Positions 1 to 9,944 of a DNA stretch of 64,000 bases are shown here, in pieces (position 1 is the stretch's first letter; each line of letters starts with the position of its first letter). The position numbers were made by a program, and so were the translations under genes. The notes below the pieces were generated by a model. That model was not told the origin of the DNA and searched no databases. It worked only from the letters and a program-made list of their open reading frames with translations. The stretch comes from Phalacrocorax aristotelis (taxonomy: Eukaryota > Chordata > Aves > Suliformes > Phalacrocoracidae): positions 7,881,682 to 7,945,681 of the forward strand of contig NC_134288.1 in the NCBI RefSeq assembly GCF_949628215.1, given 5' to 3'.

Positions 1-421
1 GGAGATGAGGAGCAAGGTGGGACAGGGCACCGAGGCTCTGCCCCAGGGCTGTGCCCCACCGTTCGTGCCCCCAGCCTGAACCTCTGATCCATACATTCGG
101 TCCCTGCCGCACATCAGCGTCCCCAGTTTGCACTCCCGGTCCGTGACCCCAGCTGGTGTCTCCCAGTGAGTGTGCCCGGGTCGGTGGGTGCCCCCCAGTC
201 TGTGTCTCTGGTTTGAGCCCCTCCATCTGTGTCCCAAATCAGTGCCCCCCCCAGTCGCTGTCCTCTGCTCCCTGACCCGCAGCGGGGTGTCCCCAATCCG
301 CAACCCTGGATGACAGCCCGAGCCGGGGCCGCCTGTCCGTGCTCCAGGGCCGGTGGTCTCCATCCGTGCCCCCCACCAGCCCCCCCCCCCGTGCCCCCCG
401 CCGGTGCCCGGGCGCGGGTAC
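1..421 (-). other. SLC13A3: SLC13A3 intron 1 (partial)
   Basis: Start of intron 1 of SLC13A3, running off the left edge. It is GC-rich close to the exon and carries a degenerate tandem repeat (listed separately). I see no further exon in it. Confidence 0.8.
117..330. repeat. Degenerate minisatellite, about 27-bp unit
   Basis: Seven or eight diverged units of roughly 25-30 bases. Each begins with a variant of GTGTCCCC or GTGACCCC and continues with a CAGT-like core and a run of C. It lies inside intron 1 of SLC13A3. On the minus strand the translation repeats TDWG/TGRH-like blocks, which is a by-product of the tandem repeat and not a protein. Confidence 0.55.
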
Positions 422-532
422 CTTGGGGGGCAGGCTGAGCAGGACGGGCACCAGCGCCAGCGGCGCGCACAGCAGCACCACGAACCGCCGGACGCTCCAC
501 GCCTTCTTCACCAGCGCCCCCAGCGCCGCCAT
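422..532 (-). CDS. SLC13A3: SLC13A3 (NaDC3) first coding exon
   Basis: First coding exon of the sodium-dependent dicarboxylate cotransporter NaDC3, a plasma-membrane carrier of succinate, alpha-ketoglutarate and N-acetylaspartate in kidney, liver and brain. It encodes 37 residues beginning MAALGALVKKAWSVRR, followed by the hydrophobic start of the first membrane helix (FVVLLCAPLALVPVLLSL) and ending LPPK. This matches the N-terminus of mammalian SLC13A3 in length and pattern (MAAL, KK.WS.RR, LPPK). The ATG lies at 530-532 in a strong Kozak context (G at -3, G at +4). The exon ends in a GT donor at 420-421 in phase 0. All remaining exons lie to the left of the window, so the gene is cut by the window edge. 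The neighbouring TP53RK on the same strand is the expected syntenic partner. Confidence 0.9.
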
Positions 533-765
533 CCCGCGCCCGCCGCCGCCCGCCGCCGCGGCCCCCCTTTATCCCGCGGGGAGCGGAGCGCGGCCGCCCC
601 GCCCGCCGGGAGGGGCCCCGGGACACCGCCCCGCCCGCCCCCGCCCCTCCACCGGGCCCCCCGATCGGGGCCGTGTTCCGTCCGTCCCCCGCATCTCACC
701 GCTTCCCCGCAGCTTTGGCGCCCGCAGCCTTTGCAGGAGGGGTTCGGCAGCAAAGGGGGTTCGAA
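533..765 (-). promoter_or_regulatory. SLC13A3: SLC13A3 CpG-island promoter
   Basis: A strongly GC- and CpG-rich block directly upstream of the SLC13A3 ATG, with several GC-box-like runs. On the minus strand a GATAAAGG sequence (about 566-573) sits about 35 bases before the ATG and could act as a weak TATA-like element, which would give a very short 5' UTR. The start site itself cannot be read from the sequence. Confidence 0.6.
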
Positions 766-1093
766 ACTCTGGGTTCAAAAACTCTGGCAGCACAAGAGCT
801 CGTTTGGTTCGACCATCTGTGTATTGTAGGTGATAAAATAGCATCTGGTTGTGCTAGTAATGCAGGCTAAATATAAAGAAATAGCACAAGTGATTGCTAG
901 GAAAAAAACACCCAAATGCAGCAGTTCAAAGATCTGGTTTTCTTCTCAAACATTTCCCCTCCATGGACAGAAAAAGTACGGAAATGCACATCCTTAAAAA
1001 CTCAGAAGCATAAGAAAACCAGGGAGCTGTGATTGCTTTTGACAATTCCATTTGACCCAGAGGTTTGCCAAGCTGTTTGCAATGCCACGTGAA

Positions 1094-1107
1094 TTTTTTT
1101 TTTTTTT
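1094..1107. repeat. Poly-T tract
   Basis: Run of 14 T. No adjoining CR1 or SINE body is recognisable. Confidence 0.8.
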
Positions 1108-4100
1108 CATTAAAAATAAGTGAACACAACTAAACAAAAGGTCAGTGGCGCGAAGCGGGATAGAGCCATGGGAAATACCAGAAAAGCAGAAGGCAAAGTC
1201 TTGGCTGACACAAGTGTGAGCTCCAGCAAGCGAGTAGCATATGACCATACCCTGGCTGGCCTTAACATAATCAGGCCAGACCCATGCAGTTAAGGATGCT
1301 TCAATCATGAGTCAAAAAGAATACACAAAAGCTGCCCAGTTCTAACTCTGAAGGCACATTTTCCTGGCAGCTCTGCCCTGCATCAGGGTTGTCAGAAAGA
1401 AAATGGTAGAGCATGTGGGGCTGGACAGGTTCTCCTCCCCTGTACCGAGGTAAATCTCAGCGCGCACGCTGCAGAGGTTGCCGGTCTCCATCTGACTGTG
1501 GGGAGCCCAAGCAAGAGGCACACATCACAGGAGACAGAGCTGATATACACTGTCAAGTTGAGCAAGAGATCAAAGTCAGGGGAGCTGGATTTTGTCTCTG
1601 CTTTTTGCATCGCCTGGATTCTCGCAATTGGAGGCTAAATGAAGCTGAGTTGTGAGGAGAAAAAAGGGAAAGCAAAATAAACCCCTGACTTAGTACTTCA
1701 CCAGCATCCTCTGAGTGCTTTAAAACATATTCAAAACCTGGGTGAGTTGATATACGAAAGATGTATAAAAATCATGTTCAGCAGAGAAACCTTTCCCTTT
1801 TCACAATTAATCAGCTCTCTGGAGAATTACTACCTCCAGACAGGTCAGTCCTAGAGCATCAAAGAAGTTGGAGTCAAATGCATCGGATAAAAAAGCAGAC
1901 CCCACTGAGGGAAGCCCTCTTCCGCTTATAAAAGCCATGAATCACTGGCACAGAGGGAACAAGAAACTAGAGAGGAAGAGTGCGGTAATACGGTAATACA
2001 ATCAGCATTAGAGACAGGACTGTACTCCTGTCTGCACAGACTCTGCTCTGGGTGTGGATCCACCTCCTCTGTTCCCCTCCCTCTCCTTAACAGCATATCT
2101 GTAATTTTGCACAAAAAGTAACAAATCGGTTAATCCCCACAGCCGTCCTGGGCAGGGGCTAAAGGGTGACAGCATCACCACTGCGGCTCTTTTCAAATAG
2201 CGGAACAGACACAAAAGCTTTTGCCGGGCACTGCCAGGGGCCGCTGGCAAAGCGAGGATCCGGCATCCGCCTGGCGCCCAGCCCCAGGGCTGCCCAGCCC
2301 TACTGGCAAATGCTCCCTCTCTTGGGGCCCGAAGGAGAGCACAGAGCTGACTGAGAGAAAGCTATGGGGATTTTTATCTTGCCTTTCTTTAACTGCTCAA
2401 CAACACGAATAAAAAGTTATCATGACAAAAAAAAAAAAGAGTATGAGATTCCTGTGCTGCCTTAATGGGCTGTGGCAGCGTAACCTGCTTTATCACTCAG
2501 GTAGTGGTGCATGATGGAGAGGATGAGCAGATGGATGGCTGAAGACCCGAAAGCAAAACTGAGGCCATCAAAACAACACACGTGCTTAAAACAGGTTCAG
2601 CTTACCCAATATACCCACCAGCCAGAGAGTGGGTGCACATGTATGAGTGTGTGCCAGGTGCTGGACCAAAGGAGCTCTACAAAGGTTTTTCTCTCAGAAT
2701 CAACCGTTTAAGTTAAAAAAAAGCTTCAAAAGAATAATAAGCCATCAATGCCACAGTCTGTTCTTTCTCTACAAAGATACAGACCTCTGCCAGGACAGAG
2801 GGCAAGGGGGATGGGAGCACATTCCTCCTCCAAGATGTGAGTGATGTCCCTGCCTGGACAGCCGGTTCTCCGATCCCACCCAGCCCCTCTCGGCTTGGCA
2901 GATGCTGGGCTCAGCCTTCAGTGCTTCCCAGCCGAGTGTGTTGTGCGGGAGCTTCACGCTGGTTCACTCAGCCTTCCAGGACTTCAGCTGGGAATTAATG
3001 TTTAATTTGTTTGCTTGTAAACTGTGTTTCTACCAGCCCCATTTCCAGTGCCAGCAGCAGCCGCAGCTGCCCTTGCTGTGCCTCTGCTGTGCTCTGTGGC
3101 CATCACTGGGATCAGACCTCACTCCGCTCCTGAGCCATTACTCTCCGTTAATTACAGAGTAAGTTTAGCTTATTGCAAAAGAAAGAGGTGCTGTGTAGTG
3201 TCCAAAGGGACCACTGCGGGACACCGGTTGTGCTTGGGCCAGGGAGAGGCTTTATTTATCTGTAGTGACCCTCACATAGCGAACTCTGGGTTACAAATGA
3301 GCTTTTATGCGTTTATTGCACTAACTTGGTTTCCTATCAGCACTGATGGGAGAGGAGGGGTGCAAAAGGTTACCATCTTGCAAAACTAGAAAATATCCAT
3401 TTCCTGCAGACATGAAGGCCTAGCCTAAAAAAAAGTTTACTCAAAAAAACTACGCCGTATAGCTTGTATGCACAGTTTTTACATATACACACAGTAACTG
3501 GCGGCACAGAGCAGCCACTGTCCAAAAGTCACGGTAACACCATACCCAGATTATGCAACTGTATTTTCATTCCTGTTTCTTGCCATACTAGTGTGTGTTT
3601 TCTTTCACGTCTGTTTTCCCTCTTAGTGCTTCTTTAGGTCTACAGCTCACATTTATCTCCAAAAGTCCCCTTACTTCAGTTCTGCACTTACAGCATCAGC
3701 GGGCAAACCAGAACTTGTCATTACTGCCAGCTAAAGTCAGGCTGGTAACCCTGAGCTGGCAAGCTGGCTCCCCACTCCCAGGAGAGAAATCACCGGTGAT
3801 GGTCAGACACCAAAATAAACAAAAAGGGCAACTCCATCAATAACCAGCAATTCCCTCTGAAATCCTAATGCTGCAAGTTCTGCTGATGAAACTACTTTAT
3901 TACTTTTTATTCCTCTTTCCACAGCTTATCCACACATCCCTTGTGCTTGTGGCATTTATGGTGGTACTCAGGTGTGGAGCAAGATCTGGCAGGTGCTGGG
4001 AAGCTCCTGGAAATGGTGCTGTTCCTGGCAGGCCAGAAGTTGGTTCCCTGAGACAACAACTCATTCTTAACAGCAGAAAGGTTCAAGTGATAGAAAGACC

Positions 4101-4724
4101 CAGAGTGACCAGCTGTCCCTCCAGCACGAATATAAATATCTTCTGTTGAAAGAACAGTCTTCCCAAATACGACTTTTGCAGTGCTAGCGATGGTGGCAGA
4201 GAGACCCCCAGTGGCTGGCTGCAACACAAGCGATCACCCTTCACAGCCCCAGTGCCTCTCGGTGCACCCCGGGAGGCAGGCGGCAGGGTTTTGGGGGGCG
4301 ATGACGGCCAGCACAGCCTTTGGGGCCGCTGTGAACAACCCCTCTGGGTAAGCCGGGGGCAGGGCGTCACCGCTTGTCCCGGTGTCACACGGAGCTGTGA
4401 CCGTGCTCAGTGCCCGGACCCGGACCCTGAAGAGGGTGGGAATGCCCACTGCGCTGCTTCGGCCACTGGTGGAAATACAGAACAAGACCAACAGTTGCTC
4501 TGATTTAAAAAGTAGTTTGGGTTTCTAGCCTAAACCATCATTTGCCTCTTTCCAAAAGTTATTGTTTCAATTTCACTTGAAAAAGTAGTTTTTATTTTAT
4601 TGGTTTTCCTTTTAAATTCAAACAATCTAAACTGGGTTGCAAGGCCTTTTTACAAAGTCAGACCAAACTCTGAAAGAATACTGGTGGCTTGAAACTGTAT
4701 TTGCAGCAGATAAACTATTCATGT

Positions 4725-4740
4725 AAAAAAAAAAAAAAAA
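4725..4740. repeat. Poly-A tract
   Basis: Run of 16 A in intergenic DNA. It could be the tail of an old retroposed sequence, but no parent sequence is recognisable upstream. Confidence 0.8.
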
Positions 4741-4831
4741 GAAAACAGGAGTCCTATTTTCCGTATGAGAATGCATGCACACATTGGATGCCAAGCCTGA
4801 GTCTTAACAATGCAATGGCAAATTATACCAG

Positions 4832-4848
4832 TAATAATAATAATAATT
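4832..4848. repeat. (TAA)n microsatellite
   Basis: Five consecutive TAA units in intergenic DNA. Confidence 0.7.
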
Positions 4849-5917
4849 CAGTGTTGGTTATGACCATGCAGGTGCACTGAAAGCTGACACAGCAGCAAGC
4901 CAAGCTATCCTCAGCCAAACCAAGACTAGAAACTCCACCTGCTTTGCGAACCAGCCAGGGAATCAGTGGTTTTCATCCAAGGAGCTGCTGCCACAGGCAC
5001 AACCAGTGATACAGCTGAGGATGCAAGATGCAGGGTGGATACTTTGCAGGTCCAGAGAGTCCCCTTTGCTGGACACGCACCTGCTGTGATTTTTCCACTC
5101 TCAAACAGCAATAGCTCAGCATTCACTACAGCAATCATATAGACACATCAGGCCGAACAAGCAGAAATATCAACAAGCTGTAACACAGATGTGCAAAGAG
5201 TAACACTTACATAACGAGGAGGAGTTTTATCATGCAGTGAAAAAGCAAAACGTTTTGCTTTTCATTACCAGTATTGTTCTGCATTGTTTTGAAGCTCCAT
5301 CACAGAGCAGATTTCAGCAGGCCAATTCAGGAGTCCCTGCTGGAAGGCCAGTCCCACGCAGCAGCACCCCAAGAGGGCTGGCCTCGCCGCAGGCTGCTGA
5401 CCCCAGCTTCACTGCAGGGCTTCATCTCAGAGCACCGCGCCGGCCATAAAATCTTGCAGTTTTGATCAGCTTTGTTTCTACTCCATGGTCCCACAGGGAG
5501 AGCTGCACTTCAATAAACATAATGATAGTTAGAAACAGACTTCTTCAAAGGGCTTTACAAACATAACTCAATCCTGGCATCACCAGGAGACAGTAAAAGC
5601 GGTGTTTGTACAGATGGCAGATGGCAGGCAGGAAGGTTAGGCGTGCTGCCTCCCCTCAGTGGGTCCGGGATTCAGGGCTCACATCAGGCCTTGTTAGGGG
5701 ACTCATTAGCTCACATCCACCTGCTCCTCCCATGCCACGAAGCCCGGCTCCAGCAGCCCGCAGGCCACCCCGGGCCGCCTGGGGTACACCATTTTAATTG
5801 ACCATGTGCTGCCTGGGCTGTGGCATTTGCTCTGCAAGCAGGTAGGAGAGCACACAGCAGCAGCTCCTAAAGTCCCACTGCTCCCTGCATGGAAACATGG
5901 TTCCTTCTTCTGTGCGA

Positions 5918-6437
5918 CCCCCCTGCAGCGCTGCCTCCAGCTCTGGGGTCCTCAGCACAAGAAGGACATGGACCCGTCGGAGCGGGTCCAGAGGAGGCCA
6001 CAAAAATGATCCGAGGGCTGGAGCACCTCTCCTGCAAGGACAGGCCGAGAGAGTTGGGGTTCTTCAGCCTGGAGAAGAGCCAGCTGCGGGGAGACCTTAT
6101 TGCAGCCTGCCAGTATTTAAAAGGGGACTACAGGAAGGATGGGGGCAACCCCTTTAGCAAGGCCTGCTGTGACAGGACAAGGGGTAACGGTTTTAAACTA
6201 AAGGAGGGTAGATTTAGACTGGATAGAAGGAAAAAATTTTTTACTATGAGGGTGGTGAAGCTCTGGAACTGGTTGCCCAGAGAGGTTGTGGAGGCCCCGT
6301 CCCCAGAAGCATTCAAGGCCATGTTGGTTGGGGCTCTGAGCACCCTGATCTAGTTGAAGCTGTCCCTGCTCACTGCAGGGGGTTGGACTAGATGGCCTCT
6401 AAAGGTTCCTTCCAACCCAAACCATTCTGTGATTCTT
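5918..6437 (+). mobile_element. CR1 LINE, 5'-truncated, young (copy A)
   Basis: 3' end of a CR1 retrotransposon in plus orientation. It encodes the C-terminal part of the CR1 ORF2 reverse transcriptase (LQLWGPQHKKD, then KMIRGLEHLSCKD, LGFFSLEK, DRTRGNGFKL, RKKFFTMRVV, LPREVVEAP). The short CR1 3' UTR follows, with GGACTAGATGGCCTCTAAAGG, TTCCTTCCAACCC and a terminal ATTCTGTGATTCT repeat. There is no poly-A tail, as is normal for CR1. One base is missing near 5997 relative to the usual family reading, shifting the frame between RRPQK and MIRGLEHL. It is nearly identical to copy B at 23095-23755, which lies in the opposite orientation. The 5' boundary is approximate. Confidence 0.93.
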
Positions 6438-6539
6438 GCCCCCAGCCCGGGCTGCGGCATGCTCCGTGCAGGGCCGAGCACGCCTGGGACACCCAAGTGA
6501 TAAAAACAAAATTCACACCAGGAACACGCAGGGAGGCCA

Positions 6540-7030
6540 AAGCTGTGGCTGGGCGGTGGAACCCGGGGCCCCACGCCGGGGCCGGGCACTCGCCCAGGCG
6601 GCTCCTCTGGCAAGAGGTGAATGCACGGCGGGCACTAGCAGCCCGCAGCGCTAGGACACTTGCGCGGACGCGAACCCGCGACTCTGAGCGTCGGGGGCGG
6701 CGGCGCTGCAGCGGCGCCACCGGAGAGAGTGAACGGCCAGTCCTGGCGGCGCATCGTGGTGCCGCCTACCCGCCCCCACGGCCCTTCCCTCCTCCAGCTC
6801 CCAAAACGCACCCCGCCTCCTCTCCCCATCCGGGGTCCCCGCTCCCCGCGGTGCCCGGCGAGAGGCCTCCCGCTTGCCCCGTCCCCTGCCAGGGCTCGCT
6901 CAGGTTGCTTTGCTTTAAATGGAGGCGGGGGGTGGGAAATACGCCCTCCACCCGCTTCTGCCCCGCCAGGCTGAGGGCAGAGCTGTGCCCACCGTAACCC
7001 CCGCGCCGCTTTCACGGCTGCTTTTTTCCC
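6540..7030. promoter_or_regulatory. GC-rich island without an assigned gene
   Basis: A CpG-dense block beginning about 100 bases after CR1 copy A, rich in GCGGCG, CGCGGACGCG and CCGCC. It lies between the SLC13A3 start and the TP53RK 3' end, where no promoter is otherwise expected. It may be an alternative upstream SLC13A3 first exon, a non-coding RNA promoter or simply GC-rich DNA. Open frames across it on both strands show no recognisable domain. Limits are by eye. Confidence 0.4.
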
Positions 7031-8102
7031 TCCGGATGGAAGAAGCCGTCTAGGAGCGGTATGTCCGTGGCTGCGGAGAGGTGAGGAACACTGCCCTGCG
7101 GACGGGGCTTCCTGCAGGGTTTGCTCCCTCTTTTGCACAAGCGTTTTCAGACAGAGCACCAGTGAGAGCGTAAGGGAACAGAGGATATTCCCCGACGGGC
7201 AGAGGCTGCCCAACACAGCACATCGCTCAGGGAGAAGGGGTGTTTCTTTCAAATCATTACCTGAAGTAGATGGCAAAGCTTATGTGCTCACTCAGCACCC
7301 ACCTTCCATCCCACTCTGCTCGTAGCGCAGAGAACTGGTTATCCTCCAACGCACCTACTGTGAGGTTTGTGAACCTTTCCTATGGGCCATCCTACGTTGA
7401 CGCTATTAGATACAGTAATCCAGAAAATCAAGTAACATAGTGAAAACGCTACCAAAAAACGCCGTACTACTGCCCACCTCTGCCAATCGCCCACCTAGGC
7501 GGGCAACCACAGTACAAGCAGTCCCATTTATAAAGCCCCTAAAAAACCTGAAATTTGCAGCAGACTTCTTGCTTAAAGTGGAATTTTCTCTGCAGAGAAC
7601 TGTTCTTGATTAACAGTTTTTGTATTTGCTTAAGGAAATACTACAAAGTTTAAAAAGCCAAAATTACTACTGGAAGAAAACAAACCTGTCTTACGTTTAG
7701 CATTCTATTTCAGCATTGCCCATGTCCTGGAATTCAGTCCTCCTAAATATTTTCAGATATGTAGAGCCATTTATAACGGATTTAAATGCTTTTTTGTAAA
7801 GTCTTCTGAGAAAAAGAACACCTTTTTTTTTTTTTTCTTAATTACCTTTTGTAGAAGCTCTGGTATCCCCAGTTCCTCTTACCTCCCCCTAACTCATGGT
7901 CCACAGGCTGAGAAAGACTACTCAGTACAGTTCTAACCACATGAAGAGAGTGAGTGGAATGACACTGTAAACTACTTTTTAGAAGAAATATTTAATATTT
8001 AGAAGAAATATTTAGAAAAGTGACCCTTTGATGCTTCTCTCTTGTCTGTGCTCCCATCTCACAATTACTTTTATTACTTTATGACGCTTACACTCATTCA
8101 AA
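7031..8102. other. Intergenic DNA between GC island and TP53RK
   Basis: AT-rich sequence with no recognisable exon. It has a 14-base T run at 7823-7836 and a small tandem duplication of TTTAGAAGAAATA around 7980-8012. Confidence 0.55.
7823..7836. repeat. Poly-T tract
   Basis: Run of 14 T, about 390 bases beyond the TP53RK stop codon on its 3' side. Confidence 0.8.
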
Positions 8103-8112
8103 TTTATTTATT
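8103..8112 (-). terminator. TP53RK: Putative TP53RK polyadenylation signal
   Basis: Two overlapping AATAAA hexamers on the minus strand (8103-8108 and 8107-8112), about 115 bases downstream of the TP53RK stop. A third AATAAA lies at 8070-8075. They would give a short 3' UTR. Only the motif and position support this. Confidence 0.5.
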
Positions 8113-8227
8113 TGAAGACACAGTTATCAAAATAGTGATCTCTGAAATAAAACCAACTGGAAGTATAAATAACCATATTTGCAAAACCTAAGTACGAATA
8201 TTTCTCCATCCCTAAGCCCATTCTTTT

Positions 8228-8706
8228 CTACCCAATCATGGACCTCTTCCTTCCCCTTAGTCGTACTTCATCCAGCCTTTTGATCACAGGACCGGATTTC
8301 TTAGATGTAGCTGCATAGGTCTTTAGCAGAGTTTTAAACATAGCTTCAGTATCTGGATGAGCACTAAGGAAGGCCTTTTCCAGAACGTACAGATCAACTC
8401 CTTTATCCTCTGGAAGACCTGAAATAAAACTGAGTCCAAAGTCTATCAGCACCAAGTCCAGCTTCTCCATGGGTGGTCGCAGAAGTATATTGGAAGTTGT
8501 AAGATCCCCATGTATAAGATCTTCATCATGCATTCTTGCTAACAGCTCACCCATCTTCTCTGCTAAGGTAAGGAGGCTACTGGTATCATTTCCACTCTGT
8601 TGTATGGAATTTATATGATCTTGAACAGTAATTGAGTCTACAATATCTTCAAGATATATGGAGTTGGTGACATGATCCACAAAGTAGACCACTGGAGCCG
8701 GAATCC
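8228..8706 (-). CDS. TP53RK: TP53RK (PRPK/Bud32 kinase) exon 2
   Basis: Second and last coding exon of TP53RK, the atypical small kinase/ATPase of the KEOPS complex. That complex supports N6-threonylcarbamoyladenosine formation on ANN-decoding tRNAs, and the human protein also phosphorylates p53. The acceptor AG is at 8707-8708, and the exon supplies residues 126-283 of a predicted 283-residue protein. The catalytic loop is HGDLTTSN (His190-Gly191-Asp192) and the metal-binding motif is DFGLSF (Asp213). The [18 protein letters not shown] block and the conserved basic C-terminus RGRKRSMIG, typical of Bud32 proteins, are also present. The splice phase fits exon 1: the shared Gly codon is split one base plus two. 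The stop is TAG at 8228-8230. Every family hallmark is intact, so the gene looks functional. Confidence 0.96.
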
Positions 8707-8992
8707 CTGTTTAAAAGAAGACCGAATGAAATGCTAACTGTTAACTTACAAGACTTTCCAACTTTAACAACAAAACACAACCAATACAGGTCTTAACCAT
8801 AAACACCTGTCAAGATCATCTCAGCCACCGATAACCCACACCTTGGAATTCCCCCTGCCAACCCCTGGTCTCCAACCTATGCTGCACCAGCCTCCAGCCT
8901 TACACCTAGTTGGCAGCTCGAGCTTGGTAACAGGACTTAACAGGAGGGTCCTGAGACCCCCAGAAAAAGCCCCACGCCGCCCCCGGGCCCAC
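8707..8992 (-). other. TP53RK: TP53RK intron
   Basis: The 286-base single intron in the coding region, with GT donor at 8991-8992 and AG acceptor at 8707-8708. Mammalian TP53RK also has two coding exons. The right part is GC-rich, continuing the promoter island. Confidence 0.9.
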
Positions 8993-9365
8993 CTGCCCGC
9001 CGGCACCGCAGCAGCGACCGCGCCTCCTGCGCCGTGCGCCGCCGGCTCAGCCGCTCCTCCAGCGCCGGGTGGCGGTACCGCTTCGGGATGCGGAGCTTGG
9101 CCACCGCCGCCCGCCCGAGGAAGAGCCCCCGGTAAACGCGGGCCTCGGCGCCCTGCTGCACCAGCCGCAGCCCGGGCAGCGCTGGCGGCGGCGCCTCGGC
9201 CACCACAGGGCCCGCGGAGCCCGCCTCGGGCTCGGGCATCGCGGGGCCCGCGGCGCTCGCCTCGGGCTCGGGCTCGGGCTCGGGCCCGGGCCCGTCCACG
9301 GCGGGTCCCCCGGCCACGGCCATGCCGGAGCTCAGGCCGCACGCCCCAGCCTCGGCAGCCGCCAT
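8993..9365 (-). CDS. TP53RK: TP53RK exon 1
   Basis: First coding exon, residues 1-125. It begins [10 protein letters not shown] at the ATG 9363-9365 (G at -3, G at +4) and ends at a GT donor (8991-8992). Residues 1-65 are a low-complexity Ala/Gly/Pro/Glu tail including a PEPEPEPE run (about 28-36), longer than the human N-terminus. From residue 66 the kinase fold starts with [15 protein letters not shown] (glycine-loop equivalent), AAVAK with the ATP-binding Lys90, and [15 protein letters not shown]. It ends with [18 protein letters not shown], which closely matches the mammalian protein. The predicted full length of 283 aa against 253 in human is explained by the N-terminal extension. A start further in, at Met15, is possible but is not favoured by context. 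Confidence 0.93.
9261..9294. repeat. TP53RK: (CTCGGG)n coding hexanucleotide repeat
   Basis: About five units of CTCGGG running into GCCCGGGCCC. On the minus strand this encodes the alternating Pro-Glu stretch of the TP53RK N-terminus. It is likely to be length-polymorphic. Confidence 0.75.
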
Positions 9366-9560
9366 CACAGGGCCCCGCAGCCACAGGACGCATGCGCGTC
9401 ACGCCTACACTTCGGCAATCTTCGTTAGCGCTCGCCGGAAACAACCGAACTCCGCTAAGCTTCGCTCCGCCCCATATCCCCCGCTTGTACCGCTCGCGCT
9501 GCCCTCCGTATAGCGCGCCCCGTCCCTCTCCTCCCTGTTCTTGCTGCTCCCGCGGGTGCC
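9366..9560 (-). promoter_or_regulatory. TP53RK: TP53RK promoter with NRF1- and ETS-like sites
   Basis: CpG-rich, TATA-less region immediately upstream of the TP53RK ATG. A palindromic CGCATGCGCG (9389-9398) matches the core of the NRF1 site, and CCGGAA (9435-9440) matches an ETS core. Both are common in housekeeping promoters. The start site was not determined. Confidence 0.6.
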
Positions 9561-9845
9561 TCGCCCCAAAACCCTCTTTGTGCTTCCCTCATAAGTCCTG
9601 CTGCCCTCTGCTTACCTCAGCCGTGCTGGGAGATACTGAGTAGCGGCAGGATGGTAGTTCTTGTGCACGAGCTTGCCCCAGCCCCAGCTGGGGTGTTTTC
9701 CTGTGTTCCTGCCAGTGCAAGAGCGAGACCCGCCGCTGACGCAGGGTCTGCAAGCAAGGCACTGGGTGTGCACCTTCCCAAGGCAGCAAGCAGGGTCTGC
9801 GATCTCCCCACAGTGCTCCCAGCACCACCTAAGAGCTGCCCGCCA

Positions 9846-9944
9846 GGGCATCGCCCCCAGGACATTGCACCCGGGGCATCACCACCAGGATGCTCCACCA
9901 CCAGGGTATCAGCACCAGACTTCACCACTGGGACTCCACCACTG
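9846..9944. repeat. 14-bp minisatellite, about 7 units
   Basis: Tandem units close to GGGCATCACCACCA. The first three units (9846-9859, 9860-9873, 9874-9887) are exactly 14 bases, followed by units of 16, 14, 13 and 14 bases with point changes. Earlier units resembling it may extend to about 9810. Confidence 0.75.

Larger units (their letters stand above)
766..5917. other. Intergenic DNA upstream of SLC13A3
   Basis: No convincing coding exon on either strand. It is ordinary AT/GC-mixed intergenic sequence with poly-T and poly-A tracts (1094-1107 and 4725-4740) and a short TAA microsatellite near 4832. All reading frames of 60-120 codons here lack recognisable domains and look like chance. 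Confidence 0.6.

Noticed and set aside
6635-7276. Long minus-strand open frame (213 codons) across the GC island
   Set aside because: GC-rich DNA has few stops; the translation is Pro/Gly/Arg low-complexity with no domain, and overlapping frames are equally open.
8843-9643. Plus-strand open frame of 266 codons
   Set aside because: Antisense shadow of TP53RK exon 1 and its GC-rich promoter.
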